Below are positions 10,645-21,415 of a DNA stretch of 64,000 bases, piece by piece. Source of the DNA: JBBDMC01 sp963775235. GTDB lineage: Bacteria > Pseudomonadota > Alphaproteobacteria > Rhizobiales > Kaistiaceae. The stretch spans positions 1-64,000 of the forward strand of contig CAVZHY010000002.1 of assembly GCA_963775235.1 (NCBI GenBank), given 5' to 3'. The stretch's first letter is position 1. Every line of letters begins with the position of its first letter. A program made the translations under genes and the position numbers. The notes under the pieces were generated by a model that ran no database searches, was not told the origin of the DNA, and was given only the letters and a program-made list of their open reading frames with translations.

Positions 10645-11001
10645 TCAGATCGCCGAACCGTCGAGTTCGCCGGCGTAGTCCTCCGGACGCGGCACGATCC
10701 GGGTAGAACGCAACGGCGGCATTTGCGTCGGCAACGGCAACCATCCGGACAGTTCCGTCTCGGCATAGACGACGCGGGCGAACGGGTCGGAGTCGTTGGC
10801 GACCCAGCTCTCCTCGCCGGACCGGACCGAACGGGCCCAGCGCACCGCGTCCACCTCCGCGGGACCCTGTTCGCTGGCTCGCACCTTCACCAGCACCAGC
10901 GACCCGTCGCGCGGTGCCGACGCCATCGGTGCCCAATCGGACAAATCGGCTGCATCCACGCCGGGAGGATGGACCTTGCTACCGCGCCCGGCAAGCGCCA
11001 T
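10645..11001 (-). CDS. Conserved hypothetical protein (WxPMxSAPRDG motif)
   Basis: This is a 118-residue soluble protein. The segment DWAPMASAPRDGSLVLVKV followed by a WV…W…LPLPTQMPPL tail resembles a small family of alphaproteobacterial and phage-type proteins with a W-x-M-x-x-APRDG start, whose function is unknown. It is convergent with the macro-domain gene. Its start codon lies close to a macro-domain remnant on the other strand. Confidence 0.6.
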   Translation of the reverse strand: MALAGRGSKVHPPGVDAADLSDWAPMASAPRDGSLVLVKVRASEQGPAEVDAVRWARSVRSGEESWVANDSDPFARVVYAETELSGWLPLPTQMPPLRSTRIVPRPEDYAGELDGSAI

Positions 11002-11024
11002 CGCAACGGTTGAACGCGCACCAT

Positions 11025-11063
11025 GCGCTTGAAAAGGTCACATTCTACTGCTTCGAGGAGACG
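11025..11063 (+). pseudogene. Remnant of a second macro-domain gene (C-terminal motif)
   Basis: Translation gives ALEKVTFYCFEET, matching VLEKVIFCCFHEP near the end of the intact macro-domain protein at 10534-10572, with similar codons (CTTGAAAAGGTC versus CTTGAGAAGGTC). No other macro-domain motif is visible around it, so this appears to be the 3' stub of a duplicated gene. Confidence 0.5.
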
Positions 11064-11107
11064 TGGGATCGCCGCGCCGGCGATCGTGAGCCGAACGGGC
11101 GACGCGG

Positions 11108-12119
11108 ATGCGGCGGATTGGGATAGCAGCGACGGTCCTGGCCGTCGCTGCGGGCAGCGCGGCGGCGCAGGAATCGCCGGCCGATTTCCTCAAGCGGCTT
11201 TTTCAACCGCCGGCCGACGCCGTCACCGAGGCGTTCCGCCCGCGAGGGAAGCCGACGATCAAGCGGCCACCAGCAGCGCCCGCCAACACCCAGCTCCTCG
11301 ACGTACCAATGCCGCACCTGCGACCCGGCGACAATCAGACCGCCGCGGTCCTCGGCTATGCGCCACTGACGGAGCCGCCGTCCGTCACTGAGCCACCACC
11401 CGCGGCGAAGCCGCCGGTGACGGAGCCACAGCCGGCACCCGAGGTTGCCGCGCTTCCGGCCGATGCGCCGCCTCCGCCGCCGGTGAAGCCACCCGCGTTG
11501 ACACCGCCCATACCCCATCCGGCGCCAAAACTGGCCGCTTTGCCGACAAATCCGCTCGCGCCGCCGCCGCCAGCCGCGCAGAACGCCTGCAGGATAACCC
11601 TTGACCACCTGCGCGTTGACGCGACCATGCTGGCCCCGATCTCCGAGGATGAGTGCGGGATCGCGACACCGGTCGCGGTCGCCTCGCTTGACAACGGCGC
11701 CATCGATTTCTCGACCAAAGCGATCATCGGCTGCGATCTCGCCGAGGCCCTGGCAACCTGGATCGAGGGAACCGTTCAGGCGAAGGCACAGGCAATTCTG
11801 GGCGCCGGGGTGGACGGCATCCGCGTTGTCGAACTCGTACACCTGCCGCACCCGCGACAACCTGGCGGGTGAAAAGCTGAGCGAGCACGCCTTCGGCCGG
11901 GCTATCGACATTTCCGCTTTCCGCGTCGACGGGCGATGGATCGACGTCAAATCCGCATGGGGCGGCGACGGGGCCGACGCCCAATTCCTGGCGGCGGTGA
12001 GAACCTCAGCGTGCGGACCCTTCAAGACGGTGCTCGGGCCAGGCGCCGACGAGTTCCACACCGACCATTTCCACCTCGACCTTGAACCGCGGCGAAACGG
12101 CAGCACTTATTGCCAATAG
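11108..12119 (+). CDS. Extensin-like family protein, exported (one frameshift)
   Basis: This exported protein has a signal peptide (MRRIGIAATVLAVAAGSAAA), a long Pro/Ala-rich linker to about residue 155, and a C-terminal extensin-like domain. The domain includes CRITLDHLRV, ECGIATPVAVASL, NSYTCRTRDN, SEHAFGRAIDISAF and DEFHTDHFHLDL. The His and Asp motifs resemble D-Ala-D-Ala metallopeptidases, so a cell-wall role is likely but unproven. One extra base at about 11831 (GTCGAACTCG, expected GTCAACTCG) breaks the frame between VDGIRVV and NSYTC. The gene ends 20 bases before the next start. Confidence 0.85.
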
Positions 12120-12139
12120 CCTCGCAAGGAGCCGTTGCC

Positions 12140-13044
12140 TTGACCCTCACCGAAGCCGCCCCCGCACCCGCCACCGTTGCCGCCGGCACCCGCCTCGGGC
12201 CGGTGCACATCGCCGTCACCGACGCCGAACGGGCGCTCACCGTCTGGCGCGATCTCGTCGGCTTGAGCGAGATCCGCCGCGACGAGAGGACGATCGAACT
12301 TGGCGCCGGCGGCAGAACGCTGGTCGTGCTCCACGCCAACGCCGAACGGCCGGTGGTCAAGAACACCAGTGGCCTCTACCACGTCGCCATCCACGTGCCG
12401 ACGCGCAAGGACCTCGCCCGCGTTACCGCCCGGCTGATCGCCGCCCGCTACTACAACTCGCCGACCGACCACCTGGTGTCGGAGGCGGTCTACCTCTGGG
12501 ACCTCGACGGCAACGGCATCGAGATGACCTTCGAGACGCCGTCGCGCGGCAAGCTCACCAGCGACGGCAACGACTACTTCGGCATCACCACTGACGGGCG
12601 CCGCACCTCCGGCCGCGACCCGATCGACGTGCGCGGGCTGCTCGGGGAACTTGCCCCCGGCGACGATCTCGCCGCACCGCTGCCGGCGGCCACGCGCATC
12701 GGACACGTCCACGTGCACGTCTCCGCTCTCGACGCGGCGATGGACTTTTATTCGCGCGTGATCGGCTTCCGCCGGCTGATGCTCGCCGGACGCATCGGCA
12801 TGGGCGACGTGACCATGGACTACCCGCCGCACATCATCGCGTTCAACACCTGGGCCGGGGTCGGCGCGCCGCAGGCGCCGGCGGGATCGGCGGGGCTGAG
12901 GTGGTTCACTATCGTGGTGCCGTCGGGGCAGACCTCGCCGCGACGCGCAAGCGACTGGAAGCGGCCGGTGCGCCGGTCAGCGAGGCCGACGGCGGCATCG
13001 AGACGGTCGACCCGGCGGGGAACCGCGTGCGAGTTGGTGGCTGA
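12140..13044 (+). CDS. Two-domain VOC/extradiol dioxygenase-like protein (CatE type, one frameshift)
   Basis: This is a CatE-like protein with two vicinal-oxygen-chelate modules per half. Metal-ligand positions appear as His in LGPVHIAVTD and GHVHVHVSALD, and Glu in GNGIEMTFETP, so a ring-cleaving or glyoxalase-type activity is possible. The TTG start at 12140 follows AAGGAG by 8 bases. An open extension to 12110 would overlap the previous stop. One G appears missing at about 12925-12929: after TIVVPSG the other frame continues ADLAATRKRLEAAGAPVSEADG and ends at 13044. The gene is probably co-transcribed with the extensin-like gene by proximity only. Confidence 0.82.
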
Positions 13045-13051
13045 CTGAAGC

Positions 13052-13868
13052 TTACGCCACGGCGGCCCCGCGTCCGCGCAGCAGCCACGCCAACGCGGCG
13101 GCGAGCACCGCAAGGCCAGCGATCTCGATGACGCCGCTCTCTCCACCGAGGTACTCGATGGTCTCTGCCGACGACCCGGTGGTGCGCCGCGCCAATGACT
13201 CCCAGACGTCGTTGTGGACCGCGTGGGCGATGGCGACCGGCCACACGCTCCCCGTGAGCGCGATAGCCGAAGAACACACCGCCAAGGCTGAGCGTGACGA
13301 GGAACAGCGGCACGACGATCATTAGATTGCCATCAGCGTGGTAGTAGGGCGTCAGGAAGATGAGCGGCAGGTGCCACACGCCATGCAGCAGGCCGACGAC
13401 GAGCATCGCAGGGACCGCGCCGAGCCACATCAGGCGGGGCAGCATGAAACCGCGCCAGCCGACCTCTTCGCCGAAAGCCATCACGATGTCGATCAGCAGG
13501 CCGATGGCGGTGAAAATGACGATGGCCACAACTGGCCGAGCGTCACCGAGCGGCTGATACTCGGCGTAAGGCGTCGCCCACAGGATCGCATAGGACACGC
13601 CGAGCACAACAATCGGCGCGAGAACGGCGAGCGGCCAGCCGCGCCAGCCGGGTTTGGTCAACCCGAGCGCCGCCCAGCCTGCGCTCGAGCGCCCTTCGTG
13701 CGTGAAGACGAGCATCATCAGCAGCACCGCTGCCAACGGCGTGAACATGGTGAGGATCAGGGCGCCTTCGTGAAGAACGGGGGCGGCGAGACTGGCGAGG
13801 ATCGCGAGACCAAGTGCTATCGCGTAGAATACGGCTGCCCGGCGGGCATCCGAGACTCTGTCGAGCAT
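13052..13868 (-). CDS. CPBP family intramembrane metalloprotease (one frameshift)
   Basis: This is an integral membrane protein of the CPBP/Abi (CAAX-like) family with about eight hydrophobic segments. The signature motifs are present: EEVGWRGF with paired Glu and Arg, LHGVWHLPLIF with His, and AHAVHNDVWESL in the last part. The frame breaks at about 13262-13268, after GGVFFGY, and resumes with ALTGSVWPVAIAHAVHN. A single extra base explains it. It is convergent with the VOC gene and divergent from the TPR-LuxR regulator. Confidence 0.85.
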
Positions 13869-13936
13869 GGCGGGGCCCCCGTCCTTGCACTGTCAAGTCA
13901 AGAGTCTGCTTGAACGGGAGTGGAAAAGGAACCCCC

Positions 13937-15610
13937 ATGAACAAAGCCGCCAAGACCGAGCGGCCTCAGCGGACCGGCACGCATGCGCGCGACAACCTCG
14001 CGGCAGCCCGCCATGCGTACGCGGCGCATGCATGGGCCGACGCGTACAGCCTATTCACCAAGGCTGATGCCGCGGCGCCGCTCGAAGCCGACGACCTCGA
14101 AATGCTGGCGTGGTCGGCGACGCTGAGCGCCAACGACCAGGATTTTCTGAAGGCCGGCGAGCGGCTCTATCAGCTCCTGGTCGACGGCAGCCGCGACCTC
14201 GCGGCGGCGCGCACGGCCTTCTGGTTGGGGATGCGGCTGCTCTTTCTCGGAGAGATCGGCCAGGGCGGCGCCTGGATTGCCCGCGCCGACCGGCTGATCG
14301 GCGACCGCGACTGCGCCGAGCGGGGCTTTCTGATTCTGTCTGCGGTCCGCCGGCACACCGTCGCCGGCGACGGCGATGCCGCGCTTGCGGCGGCACGCGA
14401 GGCGCTCGCCATCGGTGAGCGGTTCGGTGATGCCGACCTTTCGGCATTGGCCCGGAATTTTCTGGGACGCACGCTCCTCCGCAAAGGAGAGACGGCGGAA
14501 GGGCTGAGGGCCCTCGACGACGCGATGCTGTCGGCGGCGCCGGGCAGCGTCCTGCCCGTGGTAACGGGTCTCGTCTATTGCAGCGTTATCGACGGGTGTC
14601 GGCAGGTCTACGCCCTCGACCGCTCACGCGAGTGGACGGAAGCGCTCGCCCGCTGGTGTGCGCACGAGCCGCAACTGGTTCCCTTTGCCGGCTCCTGTCT
14701 GGTCCATCGGGCCGAGATCATGGAACTCAGCGGCAACTGGGAGGAGGCCATCGCCGAGGCCCATCGCGCCAGCGAACTCCCGACGAACGCTCTGGAGCCC
14801 GGAGCGTTGGCACCGGCGTTCTATCAGGAGGCAGAGGTTCGCCGGCTGCGCGGCGAATTCGATGCCGCCGAGGCCGCGTACCAGACCGCGGGCCGTCTCG
14901 GCCGCGACCCGCAGCCCGGGCTGGCCCTTCTGCGGCTGGCGCAGGGCCGCACAGAGGCTGCTTCGGCCGCGATCCACCGGGCGGTTGCCAGTGCCCGCGG
15001 CCGCCTTGAGCGCGCCAAGCTGCTGCCGGCCTACGTCGAAATCACGATCGCCGCCGGTGACGTCGAGGAAGCTGCCGCTGGCTGCGCCGAGCTGGAAGCG
15101 CTGGCCGAGGGGATGGAGAGCGAAGCGCTGGACGCGATCGTCGCTCACGCCCGCGGCGCGATTTACCTCGCCCGCGGCGACCACGAAGCGGCGCTCGGGC
15201 CGCTGCGCGCGGCGTTCGACGTGTGGAACCGGTTCGGCGCGCCCTACCTCGCCGCCCGCCTGCGGGTGCTGATCGGCCTCGCCTGCCGCGCCGCCGGGGA
15301 CACCGACGGCTGCGCGCTCGAATTCGACGGCGCGCGGGCGATCTTCACCACACTGGGGGCCAGACCCGATCTCGACCGCCTCGACCGGCTGAGCCGCGGC
15401 GAGCGTCCGGCCAGCCCGCACGGCCTCACGCGCCGCGAACTGGAAGTGCTGCGGCTGGTCGCGGCGGGCAAGACCAACAAGGCGATCGCCGCGGACCTGA
15501 CCCTCAGCGAGAAGACCGTCGACCGCCACGTCAGCAATATTTTCGTCAAGCTGGACGTGCCGTCGCGGGCCGCCGCGACCGCCTTCGCCTACAAGCACGA
15601 TCTCGTCTGA
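13937..15610 (+). CDS. LuxR-type regulator with N-terminal TPR-like repeats
   Basis: This 557-residue regulator has a long alpha-helical N-terminal region (about residues 15-470) made of TPR-like repeats such as ARHAYAAHAWADAYSLFTKAD and GAIYLARGDHEAALGPLRAAF. A LuxR/GerE helix-turn-helix occupies the last 65 residues (LTRRELEVLRLVAAGKTNKA, then SEKTVDRHVSNIFVKL). No nucleotide-binding or receiver domain is seen. The ATG at 13937 follows AAAAGGA. The flavin monooxygenase 137 bases downstream on the same strand is its most likely target or co-regulated partner, as seen elsewhere for this architecture. Confidence 0.88.
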   Translation: MNKAAKTERPQRTGTHARDNLAAARHAYAAHAWADAYSLFTKADAAAPLEADDLEMLAWSATLSANDQDFLKAGERLYQLLVDGSRDLAAARTAFWLGMRLLFLGEIGQGGAWIARADRLIGDRDCAERGFLILSAVRRHTVAGDGDAALAAAREALAIGERFGDADLSALARNFLGRTLLRKGETAEGLRALDDAMLSAAPGSVLPVVTGLVYCSVIDGCRQVYALDRSREWTEALARWCAHEPQLVPFAGSCLVHRAEIMELSGNWEEAIAEAHRASELPTNALEPGALAPAFYQEAEVRRLRGEFDAAEAAYQTAGRLGRDPQPGLALLRLAQGRTEAASAAIHRAVASARGRLERAKLLPAYVEITIAAGDVEEAAAGCAELEALAEGMESEALDAIVAHARGAIYLARGDHEAALGPLRAAFDVWNRFGAPYLAARLRVLIGLACRAAGDTDGCALEFDGARAIFTTLGARPDLDRLDRLSRGERPASPHGLTRRELEVLRLVAAGKTNKAIAADLTLSEKTVDRHVSNIFVKLDVPSRAAATAFAYKHDLV

Positions 15611-15747
15611 CATCCTGGTGTGGGTGGAATCACCCACGCTTCCCCGTGAAGCCCGATGGGTGGTTCGCCCGAAGCGGCGCCTCCCGTGGCTGCCTAGTCT
15701 CGTCCGCGACAACCCGAGACCCGGCATCCAACGTGGAGGACATGGCC

Positions 15748-16973
15748 ATGACCACCCAGACGATCACCGCACACCGCGAAGCCGCCAAGGGACATCTCGA
15801 GGAGGGCACCGCGCTTGCGGCCATCGCCGGACGCAAGCCCGCCGCGACGAAGCCACGCGGGCCGCAGCCGGTCGCCCGGCAACCGGAAGCCGTTCCCGTC
15901 GTGGTGATCGGCGCCGGACAGGCCGGGCCTCTCGGTCGGCTACCACCTCAAGCGTCGCAACGTGCCGTTTGTGATCCTCGATGCGAACGAGCGGATCGGC
16001 GACCAGTGGCGCCGGCGCTGGGACTCGCTGAAGCTGTTCACGCCGCGCCCCTTCGACGGTCTCGACGGAATGCGCATGCCGCGCTCCGCCGGCGACTTCC
16101 CGACCAAGGACGCCATGGCCGATTTCCTCGAATCCTACGCTGCGCACTTCGACCTGCCGGTGAGGAGCGGTGTCCGGGTCGACGGCCTCAGCCGCGACGG
16201 CGCCGGCTACCGCGTGACCGCCGGAGGCGAGGTCTTCGAGGCGCGCCAGGTGGTGGTCGCCATGTCGAGCTATCAGCGACCGCACGTCGCCGGCATTTGC
16301 TTCCGAACTCGATCCGGACATCGTCCAGCTCCACTCCTTCGACTATCGCGGTCCGCGCCAGATGAAGAGTGGCGGTGTTCTCATCGTGGGCGCCGGTAAC
16401 TCCGGCGCCGAGATCGCCCGCGAACTGGCCGGGGCCGGGCATCACGTCTGGGTGTCGGGGCGCGACCCCGGGCAGATTCCTTTCCGCGTCAACGACGGTT
16501 TCATCGGCCAGCATGTCCTTTGCAGGATCGCGTTGCGTGGCCTCTTCCACCGCGTGCTGACCACCAGCACGCCGATCGGCCGGGCGGCGCGGCCGAAAAT
16601 GACGGCCATGGGCGGCCCGCTGATCCGCGTCAAGCGGAAGGAGTTGGCCGACCTTGGGGTCGAATTCGTCGGGCGCACCACCGGGGTCACTGATGGGCGG
16701 CCGATGCTGGCCGACGGCCGCGTGCTCGACGTCAACAACGTCGTGTGGTGCACCGGGTTCGATGCCGGGTTCGACTGGATCGATATCCCGGTGTTCGACG
16801 ATCACGGAGCGCCGTTGCAGAACCGCGGCGTGGTGGCGAGCGAGCCCGGCCTTTACTTCACCGGTCTGCACTTCCTCTACGCGATGTCATCGGCGATGAT
16901 CCACGGCGCCGGACGGGACGCGCGCTACGTCGCCGACCGCATCGCCGCGAACGTGGAGGTGGTGCGAGCGTAA
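15748..16973 (+). CDS. Flavin-dependent monooxygenase/oxidoreductase (CzcO-like, two frameshifts)
   Basis: This is a two-dinucleotide-binding-domain flavoprotein of the CzcO/YUCCA/FMO type that uses NADPH and FAD. The first Rossmann motif is VVVIGAGQAG near residue 52. After repair it continues LSVGYHLKRRNVPFVILDAN and GDQWRRRWDSLKLFTP, then the second NADPH motif VLIVGAGNSGAEIARELAGAG and the terminal GLYFTGLHFLYAMSSAMIHG. One extra G at about 15932 and one at about 16290 break the frame; removing them restores AGLSVGYHL and HVPAFASELDPD. The start at 15748 is 7 bases after GGAGGA; ATG 15742 is the alternative. Confidence 0.83.
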
Positions 16974-17022
16974 CGCTGCGGCCCAAGAACGCCGTGTGGT
17001 AAGATGGCCAACGGGAGCGACG

Positions 17023-17405
17023 ATGAAACAGGCGACCAAAGCCGAGCCGGAGCTGGTTTCGCGCATTCGCGCGATGCTCGCCGGCCCCGAACGTCACCGA
17101 GCAGAAGATGTTCGGCGGCATCTGCTTCATGCTGAACGGCAACATGGTCGCCGGCACGCTGCGCGGCGAGCTTCTGGTGCGGGTGGGCAAGGACGGCAAC
17201 GACGCCGCCCTCGCCCGACCGCACACCCACATGATGGAGATGAGCCGGCCGGCGCCGCGGCTACATCATGGTCAGGGACGAGGGAACCAGACGCGACCGC
17301 GATCTCCGGGCATGGCTGGACATTGCGGTGGCGCACGTCGCGACGATGCCGCCGAAGAAAAAGAAGGCGGCGAAGAAAAAGGCCGAGAACACCGCGGCGC
17401 GTTGA
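17023..17405 (+). CDS. TfoX/Sxy N-terminal domain protein (two frameshifts)
   Basis: This small protein has the TfoX N-terminal fold (KMFGGICFMLNGNMVAGTLR, LLVRVGKDG, then GYIMVRDEGTRR) and a Lys-rich tail (KKKKAAKKKAEN). The single-domain form is widespread, and its function is not established outside competence regulators. Extra bases at about 17083-17086 (in a run of four C) and about 17262 break the frame; with them removed the product is about 126 residues. It is convergent with pyc. Confidence 0.75.
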
Positions 17406-17452
17406 GGCGGAGATCGACCTTCCGGTCAATCCGTATGGAAACCATTGCTGTC

Positions 17453-17541
17453 ATCCTCTGCGAAAGCAGAGGATCGATCGCCGCTGCCATTCCGAAGGCG
17501 TTGAGACAATTGATAACGATCCTCCGGTCAAGCCGGAGGAT
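17453..17541. repeat. Paired palindromic intergenic repeat (ATCCTC...GAGGAT)
   Basis: Two perfect 9-bp hairpins lie between the convergent TfoX-like and pyc genes. ATCCTCTGC/GCAGAGGAT has a GAAA loop (17453-17474), and ATCCTCCGG/CCGGAGGAT has a TCAAG loop (17519-17541). The outer arms also pair (GTCATCCTC with GAGGATGAC). From memory, this GTCATCCTC...GAGGATGAC motif is a common dispersed palindrome in alphaproteobacteria. Its position suits a bidirectional terminator. Confidence 0.7.
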
Positions 17542-17581
17542 GACAAGGTTGTATTCATCGGCCTTCGAACGCCGAGTTCGC

Positions 17582-20500
17582 CTACCCCCCGAACACCACC
17601 AGCAGGTCCTTGGCGTCGATCTGCTCGCCGGCGTGGACAAGGACTTCGGCGACCGTGCCGTCGCGCTCGGCGTGGAGGGCCGTCTCCATCTTCATCGCCT
17701 CGATGGAGAGGATGACGTCGCCGGCCTTGACCGCCTGGCCGGGCGCGACGGCGAGCGTGGCGACGACGCCGGGCATCGGCGCGGCAACATGGAGGGGGTT
17801 GCCCTCCTCCGCCTTGCGACGCGCCGCCTTGCCCGCCGCACCATGGCGGCGGTCGGGCACCTTGGCCATGCGCGGCTGGCCGTTGAGTTCGAAGAAGACG
17901 CGGGCGAAGCCCTGCTCGTCGGTCTCGCCGATGGCCTGGTTGCGCACGACCAGCGTCTTGCCCTGTTCGAGCTCGACCAGAATCTCCTGCGCCGACCGGC
18001 AGTCCGTAGAAGAACACCGGCGTCGGCAGCACCTCGACCGGGCCGTAGGCTTCCGAGGCCTTGGCGAAATCGACGTAGACCTTGGGATACATGAGGTACG
18101 AGGCGAGCGCACGGTCGTCCACGGCAGATCCGGATTTCGCCGCCGCCTCTGCGCGCGTCTGCCTCAAGGTCCGCGGGCGGGATGAGCGAGCCGGGCCGGA
18201 CCGCCACCGGCGCGGCGCCCTTCAGCACCTTTTTCTGCAGAGTCTCGGGCCAGCCGCCGGGCGGTTGACCGAGATCGCCGTGCATCATCTGCACGACGGA
18301 TTCGGGAAACGCGATGTCCTTGGCGGGGTCAAGGATGTCGGCCGGCGTGAGGTCGGAAGCGACCATCATCAGCGCCAGGTCGCCCACGACCTTCGACGAC
18401 GGCGTCACCTTGACGATATCGCCGAACAGCATGTTGACGTCGGCATAGGCGCGGGCGACCTCATGCCAGCGCGCCTCGAGGCCGAGCGAGCGCGCCTGCT
18501 CCTTGAGGTTGGTAAACTGCCCGCCCGGCATCTCGTGCAGATAGACCTCGGAGGCGCCGAAGCGCAGGTCCGACTCGAAGGCGCGGTACTGCGCCCGCAC
18601 TGCCTCGAAGTAGAAAGAGATCTGACGGATGGCGACAGGATCGAGCCCGGTACCGCGGTCGGTGTCGGCGAGCGCCTCGACCAGCGAGCCGAGGCACGGT
18701 TGCGAGGTGAGCCCCGACATGGAGTCGATCGCCGCATCGAAGGCATCGGCGCCGGCCGCGACCGCCGCCAGCACCGAGGCCGACGAAATCCCCGATGTAT
18801 CGTGCGTGTGATAGTGGATCGGGAGGTCGGTCTCCGCACGGAGCGTGGCGATCAGCTTGGTCGCCGCCGCCGGCTTGAGGACACCCGCCATGTCCTTGAT
18901 GCCGATGATGTGCGCGCCCGCCGTCTCCAGTTCGCGGACAAGGCCGACGTAATACTTGAGGTCGTATTTGGCGCGGTCGGGATCGAGGATGTCGCCGGTG
19001 TAGCAGATCGCCCCCTCGCAGAGTTTGTCCGCCTCGCGCACGGCGTCCATCGAGACGCGCATGTTCTCCACCCAGTTGAGGCAATCGAACACGCGGAAGA
19101 GATCGATGCCGGCGTCGGCCGCCTGCTTGACGAAGAAGCGGACCACATTGTCCGGGATAGTTGGTGTATCCAACGGCGTTGGAGCCGCGGAGCAGCATCT
19201 GCAGCAGGATGTTGGGCGCCGTCGCTCGCGAATCTCGGCGAGCCGCGCCCACGGGTCTTCGGCGAGAAACCGCATGGCGACGTCGAACGTCGCGCCGCCC
19301 CAGCATTCGAGCGACAGGAGCTGCGGCAGCGCCGAGGCGTAGGCGCCGGCGACCGCCACCAGGTCGTGGGTGCGCATCCGCGTCGCCAGCAGCGACTGGT
19401 GGGCGTCGCGCATGGTGGTGTCGGTGACGAGGGCACGTTTTTCGGCGCGCATCCAGCGGGCGAAGGCTTCGGGCCCGTCCGCGTCGAGCCGCTGTTTGGC
19501 ACCGGGCGGCGGCCATCGATTGTTCTCCTTCAGGAGGAGGCGAAACAGGAAGACGCGGCGGCCGGTCGCGGGGCGGCACTACCTCCGGCGGGCTCGGGCG
19601 GACGTGCGCGGTCGCGCGTGTCGGGATGGCCGTTGACCGTGACGTCGGCGATGTAGGTGAGGAGCTTGGTGGCGCGGTCGCGGCGGCTGATCGCCTCGAA
19701 CAAGCTCGGCGTCTCGTCGATGAAGCGGGTGGTGTAGCTCGCATCACTGAAGCGCGGATGGCCGATGACGTTTTCCAGGAACGCCAGGTTGGTCGCCACG
19801 CCGCGAATGCGGAATTCGCGCAGCGCCCGGTTCATGCGCGCGATCGCTTCTTCGGCGCTCGGCGCCCACGCGGTGACCTTCTCCAGCAGCGGATCGTAGA
19901 AGCGCGTGATCACCGCGCCGGAGTAGGCCGTGCCGCCATCGAGGCGGATGCCGAAGCCGGTGGCGCCGCGATAGGCGGTGATGCGGCCATAGTCAGGGAT
20001 GAAATTCTGCTCGGGGTCTTCCGTGGTGATGCGGCACTGAAGCGCGTTGCCGTTGAGGAAGATCGCATCCTGCGCCGGCACGCCCGATTCCGGCGTGCCG
20101 ATAACGGCGCCCTCGGCGATGCGGATCTGCGCCTTGACGATGTCGACGCCGGTCACCTCCTCGGTGACGGTATGCTCGACCTGGATGCGCGGATTGACCT
20201 CGATGAAGTAGAAGGCCTCCGTGTCGGCATCCTGGAGGAATTCGACCGTGCCGGCGCCGGCGTAATCGGCCGCGCCAGCGATGGCAACGGCATAGCCGGT
20301 GAGCTCGGCGCGCTGGGCCTCGTCGAGGTAAGGCGCCGGCGCCCGCTCCACGACCTTCTGGTGGCGGCGCTGGACCGTGCAGTCGCGCTCGAACAGGTGG
20401 ACAACGTTGCCGGCGCTGTCGGCCAGCACCTGCACCTCGACGTGCCGGGCGCGCTCGACCAGTTTTTCAAGATACACTTCATCGCGGCCAAAGGCGGCCT

Positions 20501-21085
20501 TGGCCTCGCGCCGCGCCGGCGTGAGATCGCGGCGGAGGTCGGCCTCGCGCGCGAGCACCCGCATGCCGCGCCCGCCGCCGCCCCACGACGCCTTCAGCAT
20601 CAGCGGATAGCCGATGCGCGCGGCGAGCCTGCCGCCGCCTCGACGTCATCGGGCAGCGGTTCGCTCGCCGGCATCACCGGCACGCCGACCGACTGGGCAA
20701 GCTCGCGCGCCGCCACCTTGTTGCCAAGCTTGCGCATGGTGTCCGGCGACGGCCCGATGAAGACGATGCCGGCCTCGGCGCAGGCCGCGGCGAAATCGGG
20801 GTTTTCCGACAGGAGCCCGTAGCCCGGGTGGATGGCGTCCGCACCCGCCTCGCGGGCGACGCGGATCACCTCGCCGATGTCGAGATAGGCGGCGATGGGC
20901 CCCATCGTCGAGCCATCGGCGCCCTTGCCGATCTGGTAGGCCTCATCCGCCTTGAAGCGGTGGAGTGCGAGCTTGTCCTCCTCGGCGAACACCGCCACGG
21001 TGGCGATGCCGAGCTCGTTGGCCGCGCGGAAGACGCGGATGGCGATCTCCGACCGGTTGGCGACAAGGATCTTGCGGATCGGCAC
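17582..21085 (-). CDS. pyc: Pyruvate carboxylase (about six frameshifts)
   Basis: This is a biotin-dependent anaplerotic enzyme carboxylating pyruvate to oxaloacetate. Domain order is biotin carboxylase (IRKILVANRSEIAIRVFRAA, ATP-grasp LKASWGGGGRGMRVL, EVNPRIQVEHTVTE), carboxyltransferase (VTDTTMRDAHQSLLATRMR, FDCLNWVENMRVSMDA, HYHTHDTSG), then the biotinyl domain with Lys in IEAMKMET near the C-terminus. The reconstructed length of about 1165 residues fits the single-chain family. The frame is broken near 20630 (one C missing before LAARIGYP), between 19505 and 19590, near 19160 and 19228, near 18165 and near 18000. The start is taken as GTG at 21085. Confidence 0.9.
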
Positions 21086-21222
21086 GGGCTTGCACCCGGG
21101 AAGGGCGACGGGTCGCCTTTCCTTAGCCGGATTGTGCGGTTGCGAGAAGACCTTGTGCGGGTGCGAACGGGATGAGATGAGGGAACGCCGCCACGGACAG
21201 GCGCGACCACGGAGGGAAAACA

Positions 21223-21408
21223 ATGCCGGAAGTTGTCGTCTACTGCGCCGAGGGGCGCACCGCCGAGCAGAAGAAGGGGCTCATGAAGGGGCTGACCGAT
21301 GCGGTGGTCCAGCACTTCGGGGTCGACATCAACGCGGTGACCGTGCAGATCGTCGAGGCGCCGAAGACCAACAAGGCCAAGGGCGGCGTGCCGTTCTCGG
21401 AACGGTAG
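21223..21408 (+). CDS. 4-oxalocrotonate tautomerase family protein
   Basis: This 61-residue tautomerase has the catalytic Pro directly after the initiator Met (MPEVVVYCAEGRT) and the expected helix QKKGLMKGLTDAVVQHF. The C-terminal GGVPFSER is typical of 4-oxalocrotonate tautomerase subunits, which work as hexamers. A GGAGGG stretch 9 bases upstream supports the start. It is divergent from pyc and convergent with the deacetylase. With no meta-cleavage genes adjacent, its physiological substrate is open. Confidence 0.88.
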   Translation: MPEVVVYCAEGRTAEQKKGLMKGLTDAVVQHFGVDINAVTVQIVEAPKTNKAKGGVPFSER

Positions 21409-21415
21409 CGGGCTG

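Noticed and set aside
13338..13913. Plus-strand open frame of 191 codons opposite the CPBP protease
   Set aside because: The composition is that of a complement of membrane-helix codons; the minus strand carries the EExxR motif and the true gene.
17453..17541. Possible CRISPR or tandem repeat array
   Set aside because: Only two differing hairpins with unequal spacing are present; no repeat-spacer periodicity and no cas genes were found anywhere in the window.
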